From the NCBI GenBank assembly GCA_001304995.1, contig BBZU01000002.1, positions 124,001 to 188,000 on the forward strand: a DNA stretch of 64,000 bases. Reading direction: 5' to 3'. The position numbers and the translations under genes are program-made. This stretch comes from Clostridia bacterium UC5.1-1D10. Its GTDB lineage: Bacteria > Bacillota > Clostridia > Lachnospirales > Anaerotignaceae. The notes under the pieces were generated by a model. The model searched no databases and was not told the origin of the DNA. It was given only the letters and a program-made list of their open reading frames with translations. Of the stretch, positions 24,552-33,853 are shown in pieces (position 1 is the stretch's first letter; each line of letters opens with the position of its first letter).

Positions 24552-24809
24552 TGTCGTTGCGCTCCTTTATTTGTTACTGAATTCCTATCCTACTATACTA
24601 TGATTTCATGGAATGTGCCATATGGTTTTTGTAAAAAATTTTCGGAAGCAGCTATGGCTGCGGGGGGAATGTGAGATGAAAATGGGATCTTTCTCCGTCT
24701 TTTTTCCACATGATAACGATTATATATGGAAACGAAAGCGGGAACAAGGGCAGAAGTTTAAGAAAAACATAATATTTTCCGCCGAAAAGATTACGTTTTC
24801 CCCAGTGCG
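24552..24809. other. Non-coding gap
   Basis: About 260 bases between the divergent AI-2E permease and MoxR-like genes. A short open frame here has no ribosome site and no recognisable protein. The only features I see are the moxR promoter at its right edge and a mid-quality AT-rich stretch. Confidence 0.5.
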
Positions 24810-24838
24810 TTGACGTGGATTTTTTTGCTGTTTATAAT
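24810..24838 (+). promoter_or_regulatory. Promoter of the moxR-DUF58 operon
   Basis: TTGACG (24810-24815) and TATAAT (24833-24838), 17-base spacer. It covers the GTG at 24815 that opens the longest frame, so translation cannot start there. Confidence 0.75.
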
Positions 24839-24870
24839 AAAGAAAAATCGGTCAGAAAGGCGGAAAAACC

Positions 24871-25834
24871 ATGGAAGAAGAAAAAAATTCAGCAGTTTGC
24901 GTCAGATTTTTTTCGGGTGGAAGAAGAGATCGGCAGCGTTATCATTGGACAGAAAGAACTGGTAAGGAATGTGCTGACAGCAATGGTTGCGGGGGGCAAC
25001 GTGCTGCTGGAAGGCATGCCCGGACTTGGGAAAACACAGCTGGTCAAAGCCGTGGGGGACGCGGTTGACCTGGAGTTTTCCAGAATCCAGTTTACACCAG
25101 ACTTGATGCCCGCCGATGTAACGGGCACAACAGTCATGAACCGGGAAGAAAACGGCAATATGTCCTTTGTATTCCGCAAAGGGCCTATCTTTGCCAATCT
25201 GGTGCTGGCGGACGAAATCAACCGTGCCACACCAAAGACCCAGTCTGCACTGCTGGAAGCCATGCAGGAACATACGGTCACTGGCGGCAGCCAGACCTAC
25301 CGCCTGGAAGAACCGTTTTTTGTGCTGGCGACCCAGAACCCACTGGAAACAGAAGGGACATATCCTCTGCCGGAAGCCCAGATGGACCGTTTTCTGTTCA
25401 AGCTGGATGTAGCTTTCCCCAATAAAGAGGAATTGATGAAGATCGTCTTGACCACTACCGACGGCAAAGTCCATCGGGCATCCAAGGTGATGGACGGAAA
25501 AAGATTGCTTCAGATGCGGGAAATTGCCCAGCAGGTGCCTGTGGCGGAACCGGTGGCGGAATACTTGATGGATTTGATTTTGAAAACCCATCCGGAAAAT
25601 CCGGAAGCGCCGGAAGTGGTGCGGCAGTATGTGCGCTATGGAGCAAGTCCTCGTGGCGCTCAGGCGGTTTTGCAGGCGGCAAGAATCTTTGCTCTTCTGG
25701 CGGGACGATACCATGTGGCTTATGAGGATATCAAGCAGGCGGCGAAACCTGCCCTCAGACATCGTATTTTCCTGAACTTTGAAGGCATGGCAGAAGGAAA
25801 AACTTCCGACGAGATCATAGAGGCGTTGTATTAA
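24871..25834 (+). CDS. MoxR-family AAA+ ATPase, frameshift near the start
   Basis: AAA+ ATPase of the MoxR group, which acts with DUF58/VWA partners as a chaperone-like assembly system. Walker A is GMPGLGKTQL, Walker B VLADEINRATPKTQSALLEAM, sensor 1 FFVLATQNPLETEGTYPLPEAQMDRF, and a helical lid ends in AALKPALRHRI-like KQAAKPALRHRIFLNFEG. The ATG at 24871 has a ribosome site, but its frame differs from the body; one A fewer in the A7 run at 24881-24887 gives MEEEKIQQFASDFF and joins them (320 residues). The stop is one base from the DUF58 start. Confidence 0.85.
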
Positions 25835-25835
25835 A

Positions 25836-26695
25836 ATGAAAACACTCAGGGAAGCACTGACAAAAGAATATCTGAAGCGGCTGGAAGAAATGGCCATCCG
25901 TCTGAAATACCGCCTTTCCACAGACGGTTACAGCGGTGCCAGACGTTCTATGGCAAAGGGCAGTTCCTTGGAATTTTCCGATTACCGGGAATATGCTGCC
26001 GGAGACGATCTGCGGCGGGTAGACTGGAATGGCTTTGCCCGTTTTGGCAAACTGTACCTGAAGCTGTTTCTGGAGGAAAAACAGGCTTCTGTCCATGTAT
26101 TTCTGGATTGCAGCCGTTCCATGGAACAGGATGGAAAATTCTTAGCGGCAAAGAAATTGGCAGCATCCTTCGCCTATGTGGGACTTTGCGGCGGCGATCA
26201 GGTGCATCTGTTTGCCTTTGGGGATACCCTCCGAGCACAGAAGCGGAATCTGGCACAAAAGGGACGCTTTCTGGAAACCGTGGATTTTCTGGACAAACTG
26301 GAAGCAGTCGGGGGGACTGCGCCTTTGTCCGCAGCCATGGGATGCGGCCCTTTGCGGCGGGGCATTGCCGTTGTGATTTCTGATTTTATGACAGACAATG
26401 GCATCGAGGATACGGTGAAGCTGCTCCAGCAGAAAAAACAGGAGGTTTTGCTGGTACAGGTTCTTTCAAAGGAGGAGGAAGAACCGAAAGTGGGCGGCGC
26501 TGTTCGGCTGGTGGATGCGGAAACGGGAGAAAGCAGAGATCTGGAGCTGAACGAAGCCACGGCGGCAGCTTATAAAAAAGCCTCATGAAACAGCGAGCGG
26601 CTCTCAGAGAATTTTGCAGCCGCCGGGATGCTGTTTTTGCCCATGTGCGGGAAGATGAAGACCTGTTAAGGGTGTTATACGAGATGATGAGATAG
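25836..26695 (+). CDS. DUF58 domain protein (VWA-like), frameshift near the end
   Basis: Partner of the MoxR ATPase. It carries the DUF58 signature SLEFSDYREYAAGDDLRRVDWN and a VWA-like fold with the metal-binding DCSRSM (FLDCSRSMEQDG) and VISDFM. As read the frame stops at 26588; adding a C at CC 26581-26582 continues with YKKALMKQRAALREFCSRR to TAG at 26693-26695 (286 residues). The shorter version would lack the C-terminal helix common in the family. No membrane domain is visible, unlike in larger DUF58 proteins. Confidence 0.8.
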
Positions 26696-26703
26696 AACGG
26701 AAC

Positions 26704-26748
26704 AAAAAAAGACTGTCTTTCCGGGGGGAACAGACAGTCTTTTTTTTG
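26704..26748 (+). terminator. Terminator of the moxR-DUF58 operon
   Basis: AAAGACTGTCT pairs with AGACAGTCTTTTTTTT around a G-rich loop. Confidence 0.85.
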
Positions 26749-26875
26749 AATGTCAGAAAAAGGAAAAAAGTGGAGCAAATAAGCGGTTCTTTGGGGAAGA
26801 ACAGAGGGTCAGTGGAGGAAATCTTACAAGAAAGAAGCGAAATTCTTATATTTTTCTGAAACATTGGCATTCCCC

Positions 26876-26904
26876 TTGCAATGAAAACTGTTTTTCGCTA
26901 CAAT
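26876..26904 (+). promoter_or_regulatory. Promoter of the lipoprotein gene at 26957
   Basis: TTGCAA (26876-26881) and TACAAT (26899-26904), 17-base spacer. Confidence 0.6.
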
Positions 26905-26956
26905 AAAAACAGAAAGGATACCCATGCAGAAATTGCGTAGGATAGGGGGTTAGGAA

Positions 26957-27838
26957 ATGAAGAACTTTTTCAGAGCAGCAAAAATCTGTTTGGCTGCCAC
27001 AGCAGTTGTTTGTCTGGCGGCTTGCGGAACACCCGAAAACGCGGAGAATACAGCGCAGACGGGGATGACTCCCGCAGAATATGCAACAGCGGCGCTTCAG
27101 AGTCTGGAAGAAGCAAACAGCTATAAAGGCGCGATGAATGTGGTTTCCAATATGCAGGACAGCAGTGACAGTACAGAAGTGACGGTTTCCCAGCTCAAGG
27201 AGCCTTTCTGTATGCAGATCACAGAGGTGCTCAACAGTGCAGGCGGACAGAGTTATTCCACACAACGGTATCTGGAAGCGGAAGATACCAACGTGAATCT
27301 GTTTATGAATTATAACAACCAGTGGACAGAAATGTCTTTGGAAAAAGACGCGGCTTTGGATTCCGTACAGATTTATGATGTGCGGGAAAATATGATTACA
27401 CTCCTGCAGCATACATCTACCTGGCAGGAAACAGCAAGAGAAAACAAACAGGTGACACTCCAGGGTACATTGCCGGCAGCGGATGTTTATACCGTTGTGG
27501 AAGGCGGAAAGCTGCTGCAATTGGCTGGTATGAGCGGCATTGCGGAAAATTATTATGAAGGTGTGGCAGATGTTCCCGTTACTTTCGTATTCAAAGAAGA
27601 TACGGGCGAAGCAGTATCCTGTCATATGGATTTAGCGAATGTTTTGCAGACAGTGACAAACAATGTACTGAAAGAATTGCAGGCAGACAGCGCAGGCATC
27701 ACCGTGCAGGAATACGGTGTGACTATGGATATTTCCGACCTTAATGGTGTGCAGTCCATCGAAATTCCGGCAGAAGCCCAGGGCGCCATCAATTATGAAC
27801 AGGAAATCACCAGCATGAACGAAAGTGATGCGGCGTAA
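26957..27838 (+). CDS. Lipoprotein of unknown function (DUF6612-like)
   Basis: A 293-residue protein with a signal peptide and lipobox (VVCLAACG; Cys at residue 23). The mature part is a LolA/LppX-type beta-sheet protein by pattern: MTPAEYATAALQSLEEANSY, KGAMNVVSNMQDS, EVTVSQLKEPFCMQITEVLN, TQRYLEAEDTNVNLFM. The order helix, then antiparallel strands each starting with a polar segment, is typical of DUF6612-type lipoproteins in Clostridia. No ligand is known. It has its own promoter and stands alone. Confidence 0.7.
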   Translation: MKNFFRAAKICLAATAVVCLAACGTPENAENTAQTGMTPAEYATAALQSLEEANSYKGAMNVVSNMQDSSDSTEVTVSQLKEPFCMQITEVLNSAGGQSYSTQRYLEAEDTNVNLFMNYNNQWTEMSLEKDAALDSVQIYDVRENMITLLQHTSTWQETARENKQVTLQGTLPAADVYTVVEGGKLLQLAGMSGIAENYYEGVADVPVTFVFKEDTGEAVSCHMDLANVLQTVTNNVLKELQADSAGITVQEYGVTMDISDLNGVQSIEIPAEAQGAINYEQEITSMNESDAA

Positions 27839-28014
27839 GAAAAAAAGATTTTCAACGGTTGTGTATGAAAAAACATGCATGACCGTCTTTTTTTGGGGCA
27901 AAAATCCCGGAAAAAATGTAAAAAACATGGATTTGGGCTATATTTTGCGGGACAGATGCGCTATAATAGGAAAGATTTGAGTAAAAAAGAACAGAGAAAA
28001 GGAGAACAACAAAC

Positions 28015-29643
28015 ATGATCGCAGCACAAGGTGTAAGCTTACAGTACGGCGGACGCGTACTGTTCAATGATGTGAACATCAACTTTACCAAAGGCAACTG
28101 CTACGGACTCATTGGTGCTAACGGTGCCGGTAAGTCCACATTTTTGAAAATACTGGCAGGGGAACTGGAACCCAACAAAGGTTCTGTATTCATTACCCCC
28201 GGCGAACGTATGGCAGTACTGAAACAGGACCACTTCATGTTCGACGAATTTGAAGTCGTAGAAACCGTTCTGTACGGCCACAAACGTCTCTATGACATTA
28301 TGAAGGAAAAAGAAGCCCTTTACGCAAAAGAGGACTTTTCCGATGAAGATGGCATCAAGGTATCCGAACTGGAAGGGGAATTTGCGGAACTGGACGGCTG
28401 GTCTGCCGAATCCAACGCGGAAATCCTCCTGAATGGTCTGGGTGTTACCAACGAATTCCATTATGTAAAAATGAAAGAATTGACAGGTACCCAGAAGGTG
28501 AAAGTCCTGCTGGCACAGGCGCTCTTCGGCAATCCTGACATTCTGCTGCTGGACGAACCTACCAACCATCTGGATCTGCACGCTATCAAATGGCTGGAAA
28601 ACTTCCTGATGGACTTTGAAAATACAGTTATCGTCGTATCCCACGACAGACATTTCCTGAATAAGATTTGTACCAACATCGCCGACATCGACTATGGCAA
28701 AATCACCATGTTCGTTGGTAACTACGATTTCTGGTACAGCTATACACAGATGACACAGCGTCAGTTGAAAGATCAGAACAAACGCGTGGAACAGAAGATC
28801 AAAGAATTGCAGGAATTCATCCAGCGTTTCAGCGCCAACGCTTCCAAAGCAAAACAGGCAACCAGCCGTAAAAAACTGCTGGATAACCTGCAGATGGATA
28901 CCATCAAACCTTCTTCCAGAAGATATCCTTTCTGCAGCTTCAAACAGGATAGAGAAGTGGGCAATGACGTACTGCTGGTAGAAGGTCTGTCCAAGACCAT
29001 CGACGGCAAAAAAGTGCTGGATAACGTAAGCTTTATGATTCGTCCCAACGACAAAGTTGCTTTCGTTGGGAAAGACGAAATCGCAAGAACCACACTGTTC
29101 CGTATCCTCATGGGCGAAATGGAACCCGATGAAGGTACTTTCAAATGGGGCATTACCACAAAAACAGCTTACTTCCCCAAAGACAATGCGGAATACTTCG
29201 ATGGCTGCCACGATTCTTTGATTGAATGGCTGCGTCCTTTCGCAAAAGAAGGGGAACAGTATGACGCGGACATCCGTGGCTGGCTGGGCAGAATGCTCTT
29301 CAGCGGCGAAGAAGCCCTGAAAGAAGCAAATGTTCTTTCCGGTGGGGAAAGAGTACGCTGCATGCTGTGCAAAATGATGATGAGCGGCGCAAATGTTATG
29401 ATTCTGGATGAACCCACCAACCACCTGGATCTGGAATCCATCACCGCACTGAACGAAGGTCTGATGGAATACAAAGGCACATTGCTGTTCGATTCCCATG
29501 ACCATCAGTTCACACAGACCATTGCAAACAGAATCATCGAGATTCTGCCTGGCGGTATCATCGACAGACAGATGACCTTTGACGAATACATTGAAAGTGA
29601 AGAAATCGACGCAATCAGAGAAAAAATGACCGGGGAGGCGTAA
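28015..29643 (+). CDS. ABC-F family ATPase (YkpA/YbiT type)
   Basis: A 542-residue soluble protein with two ABC domains and no membrane part. ABC-F proteins bind the ribosome and act in translation or antibiotic resistance. Domain 1 has Walker A GANGAGKST, a degenerate signature LTGTQKV, and LLLDEPTNHLD. The linker is rich in Lys (QEFIQRFSANASKAKQATSRKKLLD). Domain 2 has a degenerate Walker A (GKDEIARTTL), signature LSGGERV and MILDEPTNHLDLES. The same degeneracies occur in Bacillus YkpA, with which the whole sequence lines up by eye. Confidence 0.9.
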   Translation: MIAAQGVSLQYGGRVLFNDVNINFTKGNCYGLIGANGAGKSTFLKILAGELEPNKGSVFITPGERMAVLKQDHFMFDEFEVVETVLYGHKRLYDIMKEKEALYAKEDFSDEDGIKVSELEGEFAELDGWSAESNAEILLNGLGVTNEFHYVKMKELTGTQKVKVLLAQALFGNPDILLLDEPTNHLDLHAIKWLENFLMDFENTVIVVSHDRHFLNKICTNIADIDYGKITMFVGNYDFWYSYTQMTQRQLKDQNKRVEQKIKELQEFIQRFSANASKAKQATSRKKLLDNLQMDTIKPSSRRYPFCSFKQDREVGNDVLLVEGLSKTIDGKKVLDNVSFMIRPNDKVAFVGKDEIARTTLFRILMGEMEPDEGTFKWGITTKTAYFPKDNAEYFDGCHDSLIEWLRPFAKEGEQYDADIRGWLGRMLFSGEEALKEANVLSGGERVRCMLCKMMMSGANVMILDEPTNHLDLESITALNEGLMEYKGTLLFDSHDHQFTQTIANRIIEILPGGIIDRQMTFDEYIESEEIDAIREKMTGEA

Positions 29644-29648
29644 TCAGA

Positions 29649-30680
29649 ATGATTAACGGAAAAATCGATTTGAGAAGCGACACGGTAACGGTGCCCACCG
29701 AGGAAATGCGGAAAGCCATGTATGAAGCTGTTGTAGGCGACGATGTTTATGGTGATGACCAGACTGTAAACGAACTGGAAGCGCTGGCAGCGGAAATCAT
29801 GGGCAAGGAAGCTGGTCTGTTTGTACCCAGCGGCGTTATGAGCAATCAGCTGGCACTGTTTACCCATGTGAACCGTGGGGAAGAAGTGATTCTGCCTGAT
29901 AACTGCCATATCGTAGCACATGAAGCAGGTGCGGCTGCCATCATTGCAGGTGCACAGCTGCGTACTGTACAGAATGTGGGTGGGGAAATGCCTCTGGATA
30001 TCATCGAAAAATATATCCGTAAAGACCCTGACGACATTCATCAGCCTAAAACAGCACTGATTTCTTATGAAAACGCCGATTCCGACGGTCAGGTAAGAAG
30101 TCTGGAATACATGAAGAACGTAAGAGAACTGGCTGACAAATACCATCTGCCCATCCATCTGGACGGCGCACGTATTTTCAACGCAGCTACCGTTCTGGGT
30201 GTAGAAGCAAAAGAAATCGCACAGTATGCGGACAGCGTTTCCGTTTGTCTGTCTAAAGGTCTGTGCGCACCTGTGGGCTCTGTGCTGGTGGGCAGCAAGG
30301 AATTTATTGATATTGCCAGAAGAAAACGTAAAATCATCGGCGGTGGTATGCGTCAGGTAGGTATCCTTGCGGCAGCCGGCAAAATCGCGCTGAATGTCAT
30401 GTCTAAACGCCTTCAGGAAGACCATGACAACGCCAAATATATGGCAGAAGCTCTTTGCGGTGTGAAAGGTCTGGAAGTTTATAAGGAAAGACAGCAGATC
30501 AATATGGTATTTTTCCGTTTGAAAGATTATCCCCTGTCCTCTGCGGAACTGGTGGACTATATGGCAAAACATGATGTCATCATCAACGGTGAAGATAACG
30601 GCATCATGCGTTTTGCCACACATAAATATGTAACAAGAGAAGAAATCGACAAAGTAGTCGATCTGATGAAACAGGTATAA
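29649..30680 (+). CDS. ltaE: Low-specificity L-threonine aldolase
   Basis: A 343-residue fold-type I PLP enzyme that cleaves L-threonine to glycine and acetaldehyde. Landmarks are IDLRSDTVTVPTEEMRKAM at the start, GVMSNQLAL, AHEAGAAA, the substrate/PLP region HLDGARIFNAA and the Schiff-base lysine in VSVCLSKGLCAPVGSV, followed by ARRKRKIIGGGMRQVG. It lies 5 bases behind the ABC-F gene and 5 before lysO, probably one transcript. Confidence 0.92.
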   Translation: MINGKIDLRSDTVTVPTEEMRKAMYEAVVGDDVYGDDQTVNELEALAAEIMGKEAGLFVPSGVMSNQLALFTHVNRGEEVILPDNCHIVAHEAGAAAIIAGAQLRTVQNVGGEMPLDIIEKYIRKDPDDIHQPKTALISYENADSDGQVRSLEYMKNVRELADKYHLPIHLDGARIFNAATVLGVEAKEIAQYADSVSVCLSKGLCAPVGSVLVGSKEFIDIARRKRKIIGGGMRQVGILAAAGKIALNVMSKRLQEDHDNAKYMAEALCGVKGLEVYKERQQINMVFFRLKDYPLSSAELVDYMAKHDVIINGEDNGIMRFATHKYVTREEIDKVVDLMKQV

Positions 30681-30685
30681 GACTT

Positions 30686-30967
30686 ATGGCGAAGATATTT
30701 ATTGTACTGGCTTTGGGGTTTGTTGTGGGCTTCTGCGGCATCCTCAAAGAAAAAGGGCTGAAGATCAACGCCAAACTGCAAACTGTTTGGCTGATGCTGC
30801 TCATATTCTGTATGGGCGTCAGCATCGGCAGGAATGGTGACATCATACAGGCTTTGCCGTCTTTGGGCGGCAAGGCTTTGTTGTATGCGGTTTTGGCAGT
30901 TATTGGCTCCATTGTGGCAGTGTATCTGCTGACAAAGGTATTTTTGCGGAAGGGGGCAAAAGAATGA
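30686..30967 (+). CDS. LysO-type exporter, N-terminal half protein
   Basis: A 93-residue membrane protein with three helices (IFIVLALGFVVGFCGIL, VWLMLLIFCMGVSIGRN, LLYAVLAVIGSIVAVYLLTK). It matches the N-terminal part of LysO (DUF340), a lysine exporter, which is often split into two genes in Clostridia. The start lacks a strong ribosome site. Its stop overlaps the next start by four bases (ATGA), so the pair is translationally coupled. Confidence 0.75.
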   Translation: MAKIFIVLALGFVVGFCGILKEKGLKINAKLQTVWLMLLIFCMGVSIGRNGDIIQALPSLGGKALLYAVLAVIGSIVAVYLLTKVFLRKGAKE

Positions 30968-31548
30968 GCAAAGCGATTCTCATTGCTCTTGTGCTGGGCA
31001 TTGGCGCGGGTGTTGTGATGCCGGAAAACGTCAGCGGTTTTCTGGATACGGCATCTTCTTACATGTTGCTGATCCTGCTTTTTTCCGTGGGCATTGATAT
31101 GGGTGTGAACCGGGAAGTATTCGGACAGATCCGCCGCATGGGTCTGCGGATACTGGTGATCCCTCTGGGGGTTATTCTGGGCTCTCTGGCAGGGGGCGCA
31201 GTCTGCGCCATGATCCTGCGTATGGATGTGAAAGAAGGTCTGGCCATTACTTCCGGTCTGGGTTGGTACAGCCTGTCCGGTATCCTCATGACAGAGGCAG
31301 GAAATCCCATCGGTGGCACCATTTCCTTCCTGTCCAATGTGTTCCGGGAAGTGCTGACATTCCTGCTGGTGCCTGTGCTGGCAGGCAGAAACGTTTATAC
31401 AGCCATCGCTCCCGCAGGGGCAACAGCCATGGATACCACATTGCCCCTTTTGAGTAAGTATACAGACAGCAAGACAGCCATACTGGCTTTCGTCAGCGGT
31501 GTTATCTGCACGTTGGCCATGCCAGTGCTGGTTCCGCTGTTTTGTTAA
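30964..31548 (+). CDS. lysO: LysO family transporter, C-terminal half protein
   Basis: A 194-residue membrane protein with the DUF340/LysO core: MLLILLFSVGIDMGVNREVF, VIPLGVILGSLAGGAVCA, SGLGWYSLSGILMTEAGNPI, GTISFLSNVFREVLTFLLVP. In Escherichia coli LysO exports lysine and thialysine. The split with the 93-residue partner appears natural, with a coupled ATGA overlap and no frame lesion. It ends just before the first tRNA-Leu promoter. Confidence 0.8.
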   Translation: MSKAILIALVLGIGAGVVMPENVSGFLDTASSYMLLILLFSVGIDMGVNREVFGQIRRMGLRILVIPLGVILGSLAGGAVCAMILRMDVKEGLAITSGLGWYSLSGILMTEAGNPIGGTISFLSNVFREVLTFLLVPVLAGRNVYTAIAPAGATAMDTTLPLLSKYTDSKTAILAFVSGVICTLAMPVLVPLFC

Positions 31549-31565
31549 AAAAATTGAAAAAAGTG

Positions 31566-31594
31566 TTGACAAAGTTCTGGTTTTGTATTATGAT
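31566..31594 (+). promoter_or_regulatory. Promoter of tRNA-Leu copy 1
   Basis: Perfect TTGACA (31566-31571) and TATGAT (31589-31594), 17-base spacer; the run AGTGTTGACA recurs before copy 2. Confidence 0.75.
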
Positions 31595-31635
31595 ATCCAA
31601 GTCAGCTGAAAACAGCAAGACACAAAACCAGATAT

Positions 31636-31720
31636 GCGGATGTGGCGGAATTGGCAGACGCGCTAGATTCAGGTTCTAGTGGGCATTACGCCCGTGCAGG
31701 TTCAAGTCCTGTCATCCGCA
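31636..31720 (+). tRNA. tRNA-Leu (CAG), copy 1
   Basis: 85-base class II tRNA. The acceptor stem GCGGATG pairs with CATCCGC. The anticodon loop TTCAGGT within CTAGA/TCTAG gives CAG. The long variable arm is GGGCATTACGCCC, with T-loop GTTCAAGTC. CCA is not encoded. It reads the leucine codon CUG, which is abundant in this window. Confidence 0.95.
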
Positions 31721-31725
31721 TCTAA

Positions 31726-31759
31726 GAAAAAATGACTTGCAAATGCAAGTCATTTTTTT
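31726..31759 (+). terminator. Terminator of tRNA-Leu copy 1
   Basis: AAATGACTTGCA pairs with TGCAAGTCATTTTTTT. Confidence 0.8.
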
Positions 31760-31856
31760 ATTTCCTGTGGGACGAAAAACAACCTGCAACAGACGTTTTT
31801 TGTCCCGGTTTTGCATGATATACAAAATACTTGAAAAATTTTTTTAGCAAAAAGTG

Positions 31857-31885
31857 TTGACAAGGAGAAGAATTTATAGTATTCT
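31857..31885 (+). promoter_or_regulatory. Promoter of tRNA-Leu copy 2
   Basis: TTGACA (31857-31862) and TATTCT (31880-31885), 17-base spacer. Confidence 0.7.
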
Positions 31886-31926
31886 AACTAAGCAAAGAAA
31901 AACATGTACAGAAAAAAGTACAATAT

Positions 31927-32011
31927 GCGGATGTGGCGGAATTGGCAGACGCGCTAGATTCAGGTTCTAGTGGACATTACGTCCGTGCAGGTTCAAGTCC
32001 TGTCATCCGCA
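31927..32011 (+). tRNA. tRNA-Leu (CAG), copy 2
   Basis: Same as copy 1 except the variable arm, GGACATTACGTCC, where a G-C pair is replaced by A-T on both sides, so the stem is kept by paired changes. It is followed by an attenuator-like hairpin at 32016-32050. Confidence 0.95.
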
Positions 32012-32015
32012 TCTG

Positions 32016-32050
32016 AAAAGGCCATTGCAGAAGCAGTGGTCTATTTTTTT
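32016..32050 (+). terminator. Terminator of tRNA-Leu copy 2
   Basis: AAAGGCCATTGC and GCAGTGGTCTATTTTTTT form a stem with G-U pairs and a T7 tail. Leakage could serve the gene at 32088. Confidence 0.65.
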
Positions 32051-32087
32051 ATCTCAGGCTTTCAAAGGACAGTTAGGAGGAAAGAAA

Positions 32088-32366
32088 ATGAGTTTGGACA
32101 GAACCAGAAGATGGATGCGTTTTTGTTGTTTGATCGGTTTGTTCTGCATCATCTATACGATTTTTACAGGGGATTATTCCGGCAAAAGTCCGCTGATGTG
32201 GATCGGTCTGCTTTTCATTGCGGCGGCGGCTTTCATTTATTTTCGCCATGGGGTTTGCTGTCACTGCGGCAGACGCCTGCCCATTCATGATATTTATCAG
32301 GGGAAATTCTGCCCTTATTGCCGAGGAGATCTCCATATGAATTCCTCCTCTACACCCAGAAGATAA
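32088..32366 (+). CDS. Small membrane protein with C-terminal zinc ribbon
   Basis: A 92-residue protein with two membrane helices (FCCLIGLFCIIYTIFTG and MWIGLLFIAAAAFIYF) followed by a cytoplasmic zinc ribbon with two CxxC knuckles (CCHCGRRL and FCPYCRGDL). GTTAGGAGGAAAG precedes the ATG. Unknown function; the next gene has a similar plan, so this may be a local paralogue pair. Confidence 0.65.
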   Translation: MSLDRTRRWMRFCCLIGLFCIIYTIFTGDYSGKSPLMWIGLLFIAAAAFIYFRHGVCCHCGRRLPIHDIYQGKFCPYCRGDLHMNSSSTPRR

Positions 32367-32465
32367 TAATAAACGGATGTTTCCATGAACGGAAATGTCC
32401 GTTTTTTCGTTGGAGATGGCTTTTCTTCCATACTTATGCTATGATGAAACAAAGGGGGGATTGAC

Positions 32466-32748
32466 ATGACATTGAAGAAACTGCGGAAAAAATATAAGAT
32501 GTGGCTGACACTGGCATTTGTATTTATGGTTTTGATGTTCGTTTTGATGGGATTACAGATTGACGGATGGGTTGAGGTTTGTATGGGGGCAACATTCTTT
32601 TGCTTAGTTATGGTGATTTATGTGATGCTCCGTTATGGCAGATGCAGGGTCTGATACAATTTGCTGGACCCTTATGTCCTGTTCAATGGGGGGGCACTGC
32701 AAGTTCTGCGGTACACCTGTGGAGGATGAGGAGGAGAAGAAATGCTGA
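32466..32748 (+). CDS. Small membrane protein with partial zinc ribbon, frameshifted
   Basis: Two membrane helices (MWLTLAFVFMVLMFVLMG and GATFFCLVMVIYVML) match the layout of the 32088 gene. As read it stops at 32652, before any zinc ribbon. Removing one G from GGG at 32647-32649 continues to TGA 32746-32748 and adds HCKFCGTPVEDEEEKKC, a single ribbon knuckle. The new stop overlaps the next start (ATGCTGA). The exact break is uncertain. Confidence 0.5.
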
Positions 32749-33184
32749 TTTTTCGGAATATGCGTGAAATGACAAAAGACGAAATCCAGGTTTTTTGCGG
32801 GAGGGCAGAAAAATCGGCTGTGCCGTGCATACAAAAGAAGAACGGCAGGAATTGTTGGAAGCACTTTCTCGTTCCAAAGAAACGGGGTTCCCCCAATTTG
32901 TACTGGTATATGAAAAAGATGTGCTGATGGGCTTTCTTTTCATTTACGGAGAGGAAGGGCATACTTGGATTATCCACAATGCCGACGAAAAGACATACGA
33001 GCAGGCAAAGGAAATGCTGGCGTATGGCCGTGATTTATGCAAAAAATTGGGCAGTGAAAAGCTGGCGGCATGTTTTCAGGAACAGTTGGAAGAAGTGGAG
33101 CGCATGGGGAAAAGTCATCGGGAGGCACGGGTAGCATGGAACGCAGAAAAAAACAGAAAAAGAAAGAAAGCTGACAGCGGCTGA
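32742..33184 (+). CDS. Hypothetical protein, frameshifted
   Basis: Starts MLIFRNMREMTKDEIQVF and, after one added T in the T6 run at 32791-32796, continues LREGRKIGCAVHTKEERQEL to a basic end (ARVAWNAEKNRKRKK), 147 residues. The middle (FPQFVLVYEKDVLMGFLFIYGEEGHTWIIHN) looks like a small alpha/beta fold. No family recognised. It overlaps its neighbours, so the small genes here form one operon. Confidence 0.5.
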
Positions 33185-33789
33185 ACAGAAACGGAAGGAA
33201 ATGTTCTTAGAGAAAAAAGCCGCATTGGAAGCGGAAGGTTTTGAAGCCCATGACCTGACCATTTCTGCCGTTTATGCCAATGTTATGGCGGTGGTGCTGG
33301 CTTTACCTATCTTGTTGGTGCTTTTGGCAGTTTTTGTCTGGAAAAATGGCCATGGTTCCATATCCAGTCCCATGTTGCTGGTGGTACTGGTATTGTATTT
33401 TCTGCTCATTGTTGTTCATGAAGCCATCCATGGCCTGTTCTGGTCTTTTTTTCGCAAAAAATAAATGGAAATCCATTTCCTTTGGGATCATGTGGAACTC
33501 CCTGACACCTTACTGTACCTGTCAGGAGGAATTGACAAAGGGGCAGTATGCCATTGGCGGAGTGATGCCTTGTGTGCTGCTGGGGATTGTGCCGGCAATT
33601 GCGGCTATTTTTCTGGGGAGCTTGCCTTTGTTTTGGGTAGGTGCGCTGATGATTCTGGCGGCCGGCGGCGATTTGACCATACTTTGGAAACTGTTTTCTT
33701 CTTCTGATTTCAAAGGAGAGGTGCGATATCTGGACCATCCTTATGAAGCAGGTCTGGTGATTTTTGAAAGAACTTTTTCAAAAGTTTGA
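33136..33789 (+). CDS. DUF3267 membrane zincin-like protein, two frameshifts
   Basis: Membrane protein with the HExxH motif VVHEAIHGLFW, diagnostic of DUF3267 putative zincin peptidases. Four helices follow or precede it (VMAVVLALPILLVLLAVFVW, VLVLYFLLIVVHEAIHG, PCVLLGIVPAIAAIFLG, PLFWVGALMILAAGGDLTIL). The start ATG 33136 (MERRKKQKKK) is in a different frame from MFLEKKAALEAEGF, and a T7 run at 33446-33452 (T6 expected) breaks the frame after HGLFWSFF; continuation is AKNKWKSISFGIMWNSLTPY. Corrected length is 217 residues. Confidence 0.65.
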
Positions 33790-33798
33790 AAAAAGTTG

Positions 33799-33827
33799 TT
33801 GACAAAGAATCTCTTTTATAGTATGAT
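33799..33827 (+). promoter_or_regulatory. Promoter of tRNA-Leu copy 3
   Basis: TTGACA (33799-33804) and TATGAT (33822-33827), 17-base spacer. Confidence 0.75.
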
Positions 33828-33853
33828 AGTCAAGAAAGTTCAAAAAAGCATAT

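Noticed and set aside
23271-24674. Plus-strand ORF of 467 residues opposite the AI-2E permease
   Set aside because: Antisense shadow; the minus-strand frame carries the family motifs.
24613-24813. Short ORF before the moxR promoter
   Set aside because: No ribosome site, no recognisable protein and it ends inside the promoter.
24815-24870. GTG start for the MoxR-like gene at 24815
   Set aside because: The GTG overlaps the -35 hexamer of the gene's own promoter, so it cannot be translated from that transcript.
28039-29505. Minus-strand ORF of 488 residues opposite the ABC-F gene
   Set aside because: Antisense shadow; composition and lack of ribosome site.
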